Below are positions 44,656 through 53,754 of a DNA stretch of 64,000 nt, piece after piece. The stretch spans positions 132,867 to 196,866 of the forward strand of contig NZ_JAGFOA010000008.1 of NCBI RefSeq assembly GCF_017592545.1. Reading direction: 5' to 3'. Position numbers and translations under genes: made by a program. Under the pieces are notes generated by a model. The model was not told the origin of the DNA. It searched no databases and worked only from the letters and a program-made list of their open reading frames with translations. Source of the DNA: Microbacterium stercoris (GTDB taxonomy: Bacteria; Actinomycetota; Actinomycetes; Actinomycetales; Microbacteriaceae). Positions within the stretch are counted from its first letter, which is position 1. Every line of letters begins with the position of its first letter.

Positions 44656-44698
44656 GTTGGATTTTCCCACCAGTGAGTTGGATTTTCCTACTTACTGG
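44656..44698. promoter_or_regulatory. Candidate HxlR operators in the HxlR-SDR gap
   Basis: GTTGGATTTTCC occurs twice in direct repeat at 44656-44667 and 44677-44688, exactly 21 bases apart (two helical turns). CCAGTGAG (44670-44677) and CTTACTGG (44691-44698) form an inverted repeat with one mismatch. Both lie between the divergent genes and would let one dimer-binding regulator cover both promoters. Confidence 0.6.
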
Positions 44699-44750
44699 TC
44701 TACGGTGATCGTGACGGGTCAGGTGGACCCGCGCGAGAAGGGATCAACTG

Positions 44751-45458
44751 ATGTCCGCACTGCAGGGAGCCGTCGTACTCGTCACCGGCGCGAACGGGGG
44801 CCTCGGCACCCATTTCGTGCACCAGGCGCTCGACCGCGGCGCTGCGAAGGTCTACGCCGCCGCCCGCACCCCGCGGGACTGGGCCGACGACCGTATCGTG
44901 CCACTGAGGCTGGATGTGACGGATGCCGCATCCGTGCAGGCGGCAGCCGTCGCGGCATCCGACGTGACGCTCGTCATCAACAACGCCGGAGCGAGCAACG
45001 GCGCCAGCCTCCTCGCTGACGACCTCACGCCCGCCCGCGAGCTGTTCGAGACGAACTTCTGGGGCGCGCTCGCTGTGACGAACGCCTTCCTCCCCGCGCT
45101 GCGCGAGCGCCGCGGAACGGTGCTCAACGTGCTCTCCGTGCTCAGCTGGCTCGCCGTCGGCAACGCGTACAGCGCCACCAAGGCGGCGCTGTGGTCGGCC
45201 ACCAACATGCAGCGGATCGCACTGGCGGATGACGGCATCCACGTCGCAGCCTTGCACCTCGGGTATGCCGACACCCCGATGACCAGCCACATCAGCGCGC
45301 CCAAGCTCGACCCCGCCGATGTCGTCGCGGCAGCCTACGACGGCATCGACGCGGGCGACTACGAGATCCTCGCCGACGACCTGAGCCGCCAGGTGCGCGC
45401 CGGCATCGGCGGACCCCTCGATGCCCTTTACCCCGCGCTCGCCCGCACCTCGTCCTGA
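44751..45458 (+). CDS. Short-chain dehydrogenase/reductase (SDR)
   Basis: A 235-aa classical SDR: cofactor motif VTGANGGLGTHF (about residue 12, TGxxxGxG), NNAGASN (about 79), catalytic Ser in VLSVLSWL (about 128) and YSATKAAL (about 141, YxxxK). NAD(P)-dependent oxidoreductase; substrate unknown. ATG 44751 with GAAGGGA upstream. Divergent from HxlR and followed by an MBL hydrolase, possibly one small operon of an aldehyde/quinone response. Confidence 0.9.
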   Translation: MSALQGAVVLVTGANGGLGTHFVHQALDRGAAKVYAAARTPRDWADDRIVPLRLDVTDAASVQAAAVAASDVTLVINNAGASNGASLLADDLTPARELFETNFWGALAVTNAFLPALRERRGTVLNVLSVLSWLAVGNAYSATKAALWSATNMQRIALADDGIHVAALHLGYADTPMTSHISAPKLDPADVVAAAYDGIDAGDYEILADDLSRQVRAGIGGPLDALYPALARTSS

Positions 45459-45538
45459 GCCGCATCGCGCGATCCGTCCTGATTGACCCCATCCCACACA
45501 TCCGTCGGCGCCGTCGCGCGCCGGGAGAGGACTCACTG

Positions 45539-46381
45539 ATGCCTCAGCTCACGTATGACGTCTTCGTCTGCGACCCGATCCCCCAGGCCATCACGTCGCT
45601 CGTACCCAATGGCGAGCGGCGGATGTTCTCGCCGCTGTCGGTGACACTCATCTCGGGCGACGAGGATGCCGTGCTCGTCGATCCGCCGCTCACGGTCGCG
45701 CAGGCGGCAGACGTCGCGCGCTGGATCGAGGCGAGCGGCAAGCGGCTCACCCACATCTTCGCGACGCACGGGCACGGCGACCACTGGTTCACGGCGGGCC
45801 TGCTCGCCGAGCAGTTCGGTGCTCGCGTCGTGGCGTCGGAGCCGACGATCGAGCAGATGCAGCGCAACGTCGCGATCCGTCCGCAGTTCTGGGACGCCCT
45901 CTTTCCGGGCCAGCTGCCCGAAACCGACGTGACGGCGGTGACCGTTCCGGGCGGTGTCATCGAGCTCGAGGGACATGAGCTGCGGATCATCGACGTCGGC
46001 CACACCGACACCGACGGCACGAGCATCCTGCACGTGCCGTCGATCGGGCTCGTCGTCGCCGGCGACGTGCTCTACAACAACGTGCACCAGTACCTGCGCG
46101 AGGCGCAGGGCGACGGCATCGAGCAGTGGCTGGCCGCGATCGATACGGTCGGGGCGCTCGCGCCCACGCACGTCGTCGCGGGCCACAAGGACAAGACCCG
46201 CGATGACGATGCGACGCGGATCAACGCCGAGACCCGGGCGTATCTGCTGACCGCGCGCGAGCAGTTGGAGGTGCAGACGTCGGCGATCGACTACTTCCAC
46301 GCCATGCTCGCCGCCTACCCCGACCGGCTCAACGCCGGCGCCTTGTGGAGCAGCGCCACGGCCCTCTATCCCGAGTCGTAG
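45539..46381 (+). CDS. MBL-fold metallo-hydrolase
   Basis: A 280-aa metallo-beta-lactamase-fold enzyme with the metal motif THGHGDHWF (about residue 74), DVGHTDTDGTSILHVPSIGL (the HTxxS-like zone, about 148) and VVAGHKDKT (about 215). Such enzymes hydrolyse lactones, thioesters or glyoxylase-type substrates. The AttM/YcbL-like layout fits but the substrate is not fixed. ATG 45539 follows GGGAGAGGA, 80 bases after the SDR stop. Confidence 0.85.
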   Translation: MPQLTYDVFVCDPIPQAITSLVPNGERRMFSPLSVTLISGDEDAVLVDPPLTVAQAADVARWIEASGKRLTHIFATHGHGDHWFTAGLLAEQFGARVVASEPTIEQMQRNVAIRPQFWDALFPGQLPETDVTAVTVPGGVIELEGHELRIIDVGHTDTDGTSILHVPSIGLVVAGDVLYNNVHQYLREAQGDGIEQWLAAIDTVGALAPTHVVAGHKDKTRDDDATRINAETRAYLLTAREQLEVQTSAIDYFHAMLAAYPDRLNAGALWSSATALYPES

Positions 46382-46427
46382 GGCGGCACGGCGCAGGCGG
46401 GCAAGGTGACGGGGCGCTCGCGATGCC

Positions 46428-46450
46428 CCGGCCCTGATTCGTCGGGCCGG
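46428..46450. terminator. Candidate terminator between the convergent MBL and ABC-like genes
   Basis: CCGGCCC (46428-46434) and GGGCCGG (46444-46450), loop of nine bases, after a GGGGC/GCCCC pair. Short but in a 90-bp gap between convergent genes. Confidence 0.5.
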
Positions 46451-46472
46451 CGGCGCCCGCGGCGCACTACGA

Positions 46473-47297
46473 CTATGGCGTGATCGGGGCGCGCAGCCGG
46501 CCGAGGATGTCCTGGAGTCGCAGGTACTGCTGCCACGATGAGGGCAGGAGTGCGGCGAGCAGCGAGAACTCGACGACGTACATCACAAGTGACAGCATCG
46601 ACCCGACCTCCATGTCCCGGCCTGATGCGGCGATGACGGCATAGACCTGCAGCGCGGTGGCGAGGATGCCCGATACCAGGAAGGTGACGACGTCCACGTC
46701 GGAGATCTTGACCATCCAGCTGTTGAGCAGGGAGACGTGCCGGCGCACGTCCGCCGCATCCGCCCGCTCGATGACCTCGACCTGGTGTTCTGCTTCGTCG
46801 TTGTACGCGCGGTTCAACCGGAGTGTGCGGGCAGTGGTGATGGCGTGGACCACGGCGATGGCTGCGGCGACGGCGAGTGCGGCGAAGAACACGCCGAGGT
46901 CGAGCGTCGCCAGGAAGGCGAGCACACCCACAAAGGCCAGCACGCTCGCGACCACATCGGGAAGCGAGTACTCGAGGAAATCGACGACCTCTCCGAGCAT
47001 GGGCACCCGGGCGGCCTTCACCGACAGCGCCGTGTCCTGCTCGGTCACTGCGATCGTCGCGTCGAGCCTCACGGCGGCATAGAAGCGCGCGTCGTGCAGG
47101 CGACGGACGACCGCGGCCGCCGCCCCGACGATCCCGGTCGCCGCGAGGAAGATCACGCCTCGTGACGAGCCCTCCACCGAGTCCTGCACGGCAACGCCGA
47201 TGGCGAACGGCAGCACAACGCCGACGGCCGCCTCGATCGCCACGAGGATGATCGACACCGCCACGCGCCACCCGCGCCCACGAAGCATCGCCCGCAT
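46473..47297 (-). CDS. ABC-exporter-like six-span membrane protein without ATPase domain
   Basis: A 274-aa protein equal to one ABC type-1 exporter membrane domain: WRVAVSIILVAIEAAVGVVLPFA (first span region, in part), AARVPMLGEVVDFLEYSLPD (long coupling helix zone, about 95-115), and LSLVMYVVEFSLLAALLPSS near the C-terminus. There is no Walker motif in it or in the DNA around it. The family (ABC_membrane_3-like) is known from stand-alone proteins. ATG 47297; monocistronic, convergent with the MBL gene and after the amine oxidase gene. Confidence 0.75.
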   Translation of the reverse strand: MRAMLRGRGWRVAVSIILVAIEAAVGVVLPFAIGVAVQDSVEGSSRGVIFLAATGIVGAAAAVVRRLHDARFYAAVRLDATIAVTEQDTALSVKAARVPMLGEVVDFLEYSLPDVVASVLAFVGVLAFLATLDLGVFFAALAVAAAIAVVHAITTARTLRLNRAYNDEAEHQVEVIERADAADVRRHVSLLNSWMVKISDVDVVTFLVSGILATALQVYAVIAASGRDMEVGSMLSLVMYVVEFSLLAALLPSSWQQYLRLQDILGRLRAPITP

Positions 47298-47331
47298 GCT
47301 CGAACGCTAGCGGGAGGCGGCCGCCGCCGCT

Positions 47332-48690
47332 CTACTCCGACGCGGCACCCAGTCGCGCCGCGACCTCGCTGGCCGCCCGCTGCCCCGACAGGATCGCCCC
47401 GTTCATCGTCCCCGAGTACTCGTCGGCTGTCTCCGATCCGGCCCAGTGGAGGCGGCCGACGGGTTCGCGGAGGAAGGGGCCGAAAGTTGTCCACGCCTTC
47501 GGCGCGACGGCGGGGTTGGGGCCGCCGGGCGCGAAGGTGTCGTTGCCCCAGGAGAAGTCGGTGTAGTCGATGATGCGGCGGGCATCGTCCCCATAGAGGT
47601 GCATGAGATGGCGGATGACGCGGCGGGAGCGCTCGTCGCGGTCGAATCCGTCGAATCCCCGGGCGTCGCAGAAGACCATGAGGATGCCCGGGCCGTCGGC
47701 GCTGGGGCTGACATCGAAGGTGAGGAAGACGGTCTCGTCATCGGAGACCCCCTCACCGGAGAGGCCGGCATCGCGCCAGAAGGGGCGGTCGTAGGCGACG
47801 AACGCCTTGCTGAGCGCGCCCAGGCGCCAGCTTCGGGCCAGGCCGTAGTGCGGCTCCGGGAGCGCGGGGGTGAACTGGATCGAGGACCGGTGCGCGGGCG
47901 AAGCCGTCGTGATGACGTACCGTGCCTCGATCGTGCTGTCACTCGTCTCGACACGGACGCGATCTTCGGTGGTCGTCATGCGTTCGACGGGGGCGCCGAG
48001 GCGGATCCGGTGACCGAGGGATTCGGCGAGACCCGTGACGAGGGTGAGGGTGGTGCCGAGGACGCGGTCCTGCTGGTCGCCGCCCTCGACGGCGAGCATG
48101 TGCTCGAGTCCGCCGAGAGTGCGGATGTAGCGGATGACGTTGAAGAGCGAGACGTCGCCGACGGGAGCGCCCCAGTGCACCATGCACACCATGCCCAGGA
48201 ACGAGCGTGTTCCCTTGAGTGCTCGCTTCGAGGTGAGCCACTCGCCCAGCGACATGGCGTCGTAATCCCGCGCGCGGGGGTGCTCCCACGCTGCGGACAT
48301 CGGCAGGCTGTCGGCGAGCTTCTGCAGGGCGTTCGTCACGCGCGTCAGGTCGAGCAGCGTCCACGGCGCCATCGCGGTGAGGCTCTCGACCCTGCGCTTG
48401 CCGCCGAACGAGATGACGCCCTTGCCGGTGTGGAACTGCGGGATGAACTCGCGGCCGAGCCGGGCGGCGAGCTCGCGGACGGCGGTGTGCCCGGGCGCGA
48501 TCCAGGTGGCGCCGGCTTCGACCGAGACGCCGGCGATCTCGGTCGTGTGGATGCGGCCGCCGACGCGATCTCGGCCTTCGAGCACAACGACGTCGTATCC
48601 CGCCTGGTGAAGCTGGTCGGCGGCGGTGAGGCCGGCGAGTCCTGCGCCGACGACGGCGACGTCCACGGTCTGGTGAGAGGGGTCGGTCAT
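47332..48690 (-). CDS. FAD-dependent amine oxidase
   Basis: A 452-aa flavoprotein of the monoamine oxidase type: Rossmann VVGAGLAGLTAADQLHQ (about residue 12), GRDRVGGRIHTTE (about 38), and C-terminal WAGSETADEYSGTMNGAILS (about 420). Unlike mammalian MAO the flavin is probably not covalently bound, since the SGGC-type Cys is absent. It oxidises an amine to an aldehyde or imine with H2O2. ATG 48690 has GGAGAC upstream. It is last in the direction MFS-monooxygenase-amine oxidase. Confidence 0.88.
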   Translation of the reverse strand: MTDPSHQTVDVAVVGAGLAGLTAADQLHQAGYDVVVLEGRDRVGGRIHTTEIAGVSVEAGATWIAPGHTAVRELAARLGREFIPQFHTGKGVISFGGKRRVESLTAMAPWTLLDLTRVTNALQKLADSLPMSAAWEHPRARDYDAMSLGEWLTSKRALKGTRSFLGMVCMVHWGAPVGDVSLFNVIRYIRTLGGLEHMLAVEGGDQQDRVLGTTLTLVTGLAESLGHRIRLGAPVERMTTTEDRVRVETSDSTIEARYVITTASPAHRSSIQFTPALPEPHYGLARSWRLGALSKAFVAYDRPFWRDAGLSGEGVSDDETVFLTFDVSPSADGPGILMVFCDARGFDGFDRDERSRRVIRHLMHLYGDDARRIIDYTDFSWGNDTFAPGGPNPAVAPKAWTTFGPFLREPVGRLHWAGSETADEYSGTMNGAILSGQRAASEVAARLGAASE

Positions 48691-48727
48691 GATGTCTCCG
48701 TTTCCGCAGGGGGAAGGTGAGGAGGGG

Positions 48728-49855
48728 TCATCCGGCGTGGTAGCTGCGGGTCGGAACATCTGCGGGGCGGGCGGCGAGGGCGGCGCCGATCAGCGACCGA
48801 TCCGCTGCCACCCGCTGCGCGATCCCGCGGGCGGTGGCGCGCTCGAGGATCCCTGCCGTGAGCAGCTGTGTCGATCGCACGAACGGCCGTGCCCGACGGG
48901 CGTAGCGCGCGGCGGCGCCGGCGGGATCGCTCGGAGTTCGTCGCAGCTCGTCGGCGAACAGCGCGGCACCGAGCAGCCCGCCGTGCGCCCCCGCGCCGGA
49001 GAGCGGATCGATGCAGTGCGCGGCGTCGCCCAGCAGCACAACGCGGCGTGCGTGCCATCGAGGCGCCCGGACTTGCGCGAACCGTGTCACCTTCATGTCG
49101 TCCGACGTTGCCGTGCGCACCGGGTCGACGAACGCGGCGAACTTCGGGCCGGCCGACACGAGCAGATCCGCGGCGATGCGGCGCAGCTGCTGCGGGTCGG
49201 TGCGACCGCGGCCCACGTTGATCGAGGTGAGGACGAGCGTCTCGTTGTGGTCGGTGTAGGGGAACACCTGTGCTGCCGCCCCCTTCCCGAGGAGGATGGC
49301 TGCCTCTGTCGTGCCCGCGACGCGGCCGGGCACGTTCACCCACAGATTGCGCCGGCCGTTGTCGTAGATGTACGAGCGGTCGATCTCGAGGGTGAGCCGG
49401 CGCACGGTGGAGTTCAGCCCGTCCGCGCCGATGATCAGGTCGTAGTCGCCGCGGGTCCCGTCGGCGAAGTGGGCGGTGACGCCATCGAGGGTCTGCTCGA
49501 TCCCGGACAGTTCCACCCCGAACCGCATCGGCACCCGTGCTGCGGCGAAGCGTGACATCGCGCCGACGACGTCGCCGCGGCGGGCAGAACGGTACCCGTG
49601 GGTGGCGATCGTGGTCAGCACCTTCTCCCCGCGGGCGACGGTGATCCTGGCAGTCGGGGTGCTGAGCTCGTTGACCATCTCGGCCGCCCCGATCTGGCGG
49701 AACAAGCGCATCGCGGTGCGGTTGAAGAGGATCTGGTACCCACCGGCGTGAGGCTCGGGTGCGCTGTCGATGACGTCGATGTCGTGTCCGTCGTGGGCCA
49801 GCATGTGGGCGGCGGCGCTTCCGGCGATGCCGGCGCCGACGACGAGGATTCTCAT
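48728..49855 (-). CDS. FAD-dependent monooxygenase (PHBH class)
   Basis: A 375-aa flavoprotein monooxygenase: ILVVGAGIAGSAAAHMLAHD (GxGxxG, residue about 3), GADGLNSTVRR (DG motif, about 150) and LLGDAAHCIDPLSGAGAHGG (GD motif, about 277). Oxygenates an aromatic or polycyclic substrate such as a drug; TetX-like enzymes share this arrangement. ATG 49855 closely follows the MFS gene. Confidence 0.88.
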   Translation of the reverse strand: MRILVVGAGIAGSAAAHMLAHDGHDIDVIDSAPEPHAGGYQILFNRTAMRLFRQIGAAEMVNELSTPTARITVARGEKVLTTIATHGYRSARRGDVVGAMSRFAAARVPMRFGVELSGIEQTLDGVTAHFADGTRGDYDLIIGADGLNSTVRRLTLEIDRSYIYDNGRRNLWVNVPGRVAGTTEAAILLGKGAAAQVFPYTDHNETLVLTSINVGRGRTDPQQLRRIAADLLVSAGPKFAAFVDPVRTATSDDMKVTRFAQVRAPRWHARRVVLLGDAAHCIDPLSGAGAHGGLLGAALFADELRRTPSDPAGAAARYARRARPFVRSTQLLTAGILERATARGIAQRVAADRSLIGAALAARPADVPTRSYHAG

Positions 49856-49878
49856 GATCGTGGGTCTCCGAGGTGGGG

Positions 49879-51399
49879 TCAGTGCTCGACGGCAGGGGCG
49901 CGCTCCCCCTGGGAGGGGATGGCGATCCAGGCGATCACGGCGGCGATGGCGAGCAGGAGCGCGGCGATCACCGAGGTCCACTGCATGCCGACCGTGAACG
50001 CGTGCTGCGCCTGTTCGATCGCGGCGAGCACGGCGGGGTCCGCGGTGTCCAGCTGGGTCATCCCGGTCGCGAGGGATTCGTGGAGGTTCGCTGCGGATGT
50101 GGCGTCGTCGATGGCGGGCAGGTTCCATCGGTAGAGCGCGAGCTGGACGGATCCGAGCACGGCGATGCCGAGCGCGGCGCCGAGTTCATAGGCGGTTTCT
50201 GCGATCGATGACGCGGCACCTGCGCGCTCACGTGGCGCGGCACTGACCACGGCGTCGGTGGTGAGCGTCATCGCGAGGCCGGCCCCGAAGCCGACGATCG
50301 CGAAGCCGATGATGATGCCCGCCAGGCCCGTCATGCCCTCTGCCAGGGCCAGGACACCGAGTCCGATGGCGCCGAGGGCGAGCCCGGCGCTGATGGCGCG
50401 CCCACGGCCCAGCCGGCCGAGCATGAACCCGGCCAGCGCGATGACCACCATCGACGCGATCGTCGCGGACAGCTCCACCAGCCCCGCCTGCAACGGTCCG
50501 AGGCCACGCACGAGCTGCAGGTACTGCGAGAAGAAGAACAGCAGGCCGACGAACGCGAAGATCGACACGGTGTTCGCCAGGACGGCGCCGCTGAACGCGG
50601 GGGAGCGGAAGAGCGAGACATCGATGAGCGGCTGCGTGAGTCGTCTCTGGCGGCGCAGGAACCCCCAGCCGGCGAGCAGACCGAGCAGCACGGCAACCGG
50701 GACGATCCCGTCCAGCCCGTTCGCGAAGACGTGCTTGATCGCGTAGACGATCGAGACGATCGCGACGAAGGAGAGCAGCGCCGAGAGGAGATCGATGGGC
50801 CCGCCCGTGGGGTTCTTCGACTCGGGGAGCAGGAGGATCCCGCCGACCAGCACCAGCAGCATGATCGGCACGTTGATGAGGAAGACGCTTCCCCAGGGGA
50901 AGTGCTCGAGCAGAGCGCCGCCCACGATCGGCCCGACGGCCGCACCCGCGGTGGCACCGGCAGCCCATACCGCGATCGCTCGAGTGCGCATGGCCGGATC
51001 GGTGAAGAGGTTGCGAACAATCGCGAGCGTCGACGGCATGATCGTCGCGCCACTGATTCCGAGGATCGCACGGGCGAGGATCAGCAGATCCGGCGTGGTC
51101 GCGAACGCCGCCAGGAGCGACGACAGCCCGAACCCCGCAGAGCCGATCAGGAGCAGTCGCTTGCGTCCGATCCGATCGGCGAGGTTGCCCATCGTCACCA
51201 GCAGCCCCGCCAGCGCGAACGAGTAGATGTCTCCGATCCACAGCAGCTGCGTCGCGGTCGGATTGAGGTCAGCGGTCAGCGCCGGAACCGCGAGGGCGAG
51301 CACCGTGCCGTCGATGGCGAGCAGAAGCACGGCGAGGGTGAGGATGCCCAGGGCGGCCCAGCTGCGCGCGGTCACGGGTGGGGGAGTCGGCGAAGTCAC
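49879..51399 (-). CDS. MFS drug exporter, DHA2 family (14 spans)
   Basis: A 506-aa transporter with 14 predicted spans: LGILTLAVLLLAIDGTVLAL (first span, with the D of motif D1), GNLADRIGRKRLLLIG (motif A, about 75) and GATIMPSTLAIVRNLF (motif C, about 125). EmrB/QacA-type proton antiporter. GTG 51399. Together with the FAD monooxygenase it would extrude and modify a toxic compound. A TetR operator is directly upstream. Confidence 0.92.
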   Translation of the reverse strand: MTSPTPPPVTARSWAALGILTLAVLLLAIDGTVLALAVPALTADLNPTATQLLWIGDIYSFALAGLLVTMGNLADRIGRKRLLLIGSAGFGLSSLLAAFATTPDLLILARAILGISGATIMPSTLAIVRNLFTDPAMRTRAIAVWAAGATAGAAVGPIVGGALLEHFPWGSVFLINVPIMLLVLVGGILLLPESKNPTGGPIDLLSALLSFVAIVSIVYAIKHVFANGLDGIVPVAVLLGLLAGWGFLRRQRRLTQPLIDVSLFRSPAFSGAVLANTVSIFAFVGLLFFFSQYLQLVRGLGPLQAGLVELSATIASMVVIALAGFMLGRLGRGRAISAGLALGAIGLGVLALAEGMTGLAGIIIGFAIVGFGAGLAMTLTTDAVVSAAPRERAGAASSIAETAYELGAALGIAVLGSVQLALYRWNLPAIDDATSAANLHESLATGMTQLDTADPAVLAAIEQAQHAFTVGMQWTSVIAALLLAIAAVIAWIAIPSQGERAPAVEH

Positions 51400-51410
51400 A
51401 CCGCCACCGT

Positions 51411-51430
51411 AGCCGACTATTTGGTCGGTT
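51411..51430. promoter_or_regulatory. TetR operator between MFS and TetR genes
   Basis: CCGAC (51413-51417), six bases, GTCGG (51424-51428), within a longer imperfect dyad around ATTTGG. It lies 14 bases from the MFS start and 105 before the divergent TetR gene; the most likely binding site of that repressor. Confidence 0.65.
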
Positions 51431-51534
51431 AAAGAATGTGAGTAGACTGTTCTCATGGGATGCGCAGGAATGCTGCGCGAACACCTGCCCCTGCGGCCGA
51501 GATGTGAGGGCTGCACCGACGAGAGCGAGCGCGG

Positions 51535-52206
51535 ATGGCAAGCCGAGACGAGTCGTCGGAACGCCAGACCCGGAACTCGGAGCGCACCCGTGCGGCGGTG
51601 CTCTCCGCCGCCGCCGAGGCGATGGCCGAGCGGGGAACGGGCGTATCGCTCGACCACATCGCCAAGCGCGCCGGCGTCTCCAAAGGGGGATTGCTGCATC
51701 ACTTCGCCAGCCGTGAAGCCCTCATCGTGGCGCTCGTCGACGATGCGCAGCAGCGTCTGCGCGAGAACGTGCTCAAGCACCTGGATCTGTCGGAGAACAC
51801 TCCCGGCAAGCTGCTGCGCGCATACGTTCGCGCGCTGACATCCGGATCCGAGGCGACCGTGCAGTACTTCACCGCGGCACCGACTTGGGCAGGGATCTAC
51901 CAGATCCCGGAGGTCGCGGCCATCGCCGCTGCCGACAGCCGGTGGTGGAATGAGAACCTCGCGGCCGACGGGCTCTCTCCCGCCCAGATCCTCGTTGTGC
52001 GCCGCGCCGCCGAGGGACTCGCGGCGGCCGTCGCCTACGGCGACGAGACGCAAGCCGCGGTCACCGAGGCGAGAGCGCTCTTGCTTCACCTCACGAACAA
52101 CGACTCCTTCCCGGCCGTCGGGCCGGCTGCCGATTCGACGGCGGGCCCGGCGTCGACGGCGGCGGGTGACGGGGATCGCGCCGCCGAGAGGAAGCCCACG
52201 CCATGA
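51535..52206 (+). CDS. TetR-family regulator of the MFS exporter
   Basis: A 223-aa TetR protein: HTH GVSLDHIAKRAGVSKGGLLH (about residue 36-55, ending GLLHHFASREALI), helical ligand domain, and an unusual disordered Ala/Pro/Asp tail (about the last 30 residues, PAADSTAGPASTAAGDGDRA). ATG 51535; its stop overlaps the serine hydrolase start (ATGA), so hydrolase and regulator are one transcript. Confidence 0.9.
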   Translation: MASRDESSERQTRNSERTRAAVLSAAAEAMAERGTGVSLDHIAKRAGVSKGGLLHHFASREALIVALVDDAQQRLRENVLKHLDLSENTPGKLLRAYVRALTSGSEATVQYFTAAPTWAGIYQIPEVAAIAAADSRWWNENLAADGLSPAQILVVRRAAEGLAAAVAYGDETQAAVTEARALLLHLTNNDSFPAVGPAADSTAGPASTAAGDGDRAAERKPTP

Positions 52207-53066
52207 CCTCCGCCGCCACCGCCCTGGAGCGCTTCGTGCGCGGCATCGAGGCCGAGGGGCTGGGTGCCCACGGCGTGCACGTGCTGATCGCCGACGACGA
52301 GGCCTCGCACCGCTGGGCGCCGGATGAGCGTGCCGACATCCACTCGGCGGCGAAGGGTGTGTGCGTCATCGCCGCCGGGATCGCCGCGGACGAGGGGCTG
52401 TTCGATCTCGACGCCCCTGTCGTGTCGTACCTGCCCGACTTCGCGGTCGGCGAGGGCGTCGACGCCGTGACCGCGCGCCACCTGCTCACGATGACGAGCG
52501 GCATCGACCTGACCTGGACGCCGACGCTGTTCGACGACTGGCCCGATCTGGCGCGCGAGTTCCTGAGCCGGCCCGCGCACGGCCGGGTCTCGCAGTACGC
52601 CAACGCCAGCACCTACACGGCAATGCGTGCGCTCGGGGCCGTGGTCGGCGACGTGCGCGACTGGCTGGTGCCGCGGCTGTTCGAGCCCCTCGGCATCGAC
52701 GACCCGCAGTGGGATCGCTGCCCGAACGGGTGGATCAAGGCCGGCGAGGGGCTGCACCTGCGCACCTCCGAGCTGGCCCGCATCGGACGCCTCATCCGGG
52801 ATCGTGGCGAGTGGCGAGGCACACGACTCGTCGGGGCGCAGTGGATCGACGCCATGCACTCCGACTGGATCGACACGGGCGGGTCGCCGGGCTACGACCG
52901 CTACGCCCTCTCGGGCTGGGCCGGACCGGGCGACGCGTGGCGGCTGCACGGCGCGTACGGCCAGCTGCTCGTGTTCAGCGGCAACGCGGTTGTGACCGTC
53001 ACCGCCGACGAGCACGACGGCGGCTACCGCATGGCCGAACTCGCCGTCGACGCCGTTCGCGCCTGA
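52203..53066 (+). CDS. Serine hydrolase, class C beta-lactamase-like
   Basis: A 287-aa protein with the three active-site motifs: S-x-x-K in DIHSAAKGVC (about residue 46), Y-x-N in SQYANAST (about 132) and the third element near LHGAYGQLL (about 250). No signal peptide, so it is probably cytoplasmic and closer to esterases or the PF00144 family than to secreted beta-lactamases. ATG 52203 overlaps the TetR stop (ATGA). Confidence 0.85.
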   Translation: MTSAATALERFVRGIEAEGLGAHGVHVLIADDEASHRWAPDERADIHSAAKGVCVIAAGIAADEGLFDLDAPVVSYLPDFAVGEGVDAVTARHLLTMTSGIDLTWTPTLFDDWPDLAREFLSRPAHGRVSQYANASTYTAMRALGAVVGDVRDWLVPRLFEPLGIDDPQWDRCPNGWIKAGEGLHLRTSELARIGRLIRDRGEWRGTRLVGAQWIDAMHSDWIDTGGSPGYDRYALSGWAGPGDAWRLHGAYGQLLVFSGNAVVTVTADEHDGGYRMAELAVDAVRA

Positions 53067-53172
53067 TCCGGCGCCTCGCCGGCGGGGCCTGACCGGCGCT
53101 TGTGCCGCCGGACCCATCGGATCCCGCGCGCACCCCGTTGCCGGGCCCGGCCGCCCGGAGCACACTCGGGGC

Positions 53173-53754
53173 ATGGCACAGCTGCTGGTCGACTACATCA
53201 CGTCGCTCGACGGGTATGGATCCGCGGAGGGATGGCCCGGGCTCTGGGGGATGGGCGGGCCCGACTACTTCTCGTTCCTGGACGAGGACGGCCGGGAGGA
53301 CTACGCGCTGCTCCTGGGCGCGACCACCTATCGCCTGTTCGCCCGGTTCGCGGAGACGGGCGAGGAGTTCACCGATGAGCTCGCCGCCCGCACCAAGTAC
53401 GTGTTCTCCCACGGGCTCGACGAACCGCTGGGCCTCGGCGACTCCACGCTCGTGCGCAACGATCCGGTCGCGTTCGTGCGCGAGCTGAAGCAGCGCGACC
53501 GGCCGCTCCGCACGATCGGCAGCCCCACTCTCGTGCGCTCGCTGCTCGCCGCCGGGCTCGTCGATCGCTACCGCGTGGTCGTCTTCCCCGTCGTGAACGG
53601 CGCCACCGGAGCGGATCGGATCTACGACGGCTGGCCCGACGTCACCTTCGCGGACATCATCACCCGCACCTTCGACGGGCGCCTCCAGCTCTTCGAGGGC
53701 ACACCGACCCGCTCACCGAGCCCCCCGGATCCAGCGGCTGACGCAAAGGTGTGA
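53173..53754 (+). CDS. Dihydrofolate reductase-like (RibD C-terminal) protein
   Basis: A 193-aa protein: AQLLVDYITSLDGYGSAEGW (start), LLLGATTYRLFARFAETGEE (about 42), TIGSPTLVRSLLAAGLVDRY (about 115) and FPVVNGATGADRIYDG. Belongs to the RibD_C/YyaP-type DHFR family of NADPH reductases, mostly of unknown substrate. Its stop codon (TGA at 53752) is inside the arm of a large hairpin. ATG 53173. Confidence 0.88.
   Translation: MAQLLVDYITSLDGYGSAEGWPGLWGMGGPDYFSFLDEDGREDYALLLGATTYRLFARFAETGEEFTDELAARTKYVFSHGLDEPLGLGDSTLVRNDPVAFVRELKQRDRPLRTIGSPTLVRSLLAAGLVDRYRVVVFPVVNGATGADRIYDGWPDVTFADIITRTFDGRLQLFEGTPTRSPSPPDPAADAKV

Noticed and set aside
46382..46472. Remnant ATPase domain after the stand-alone ABC membrane domain
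   Set aside because: The 90-bp gap has no Walker or signature motif in any frame; it holds only hairpins.
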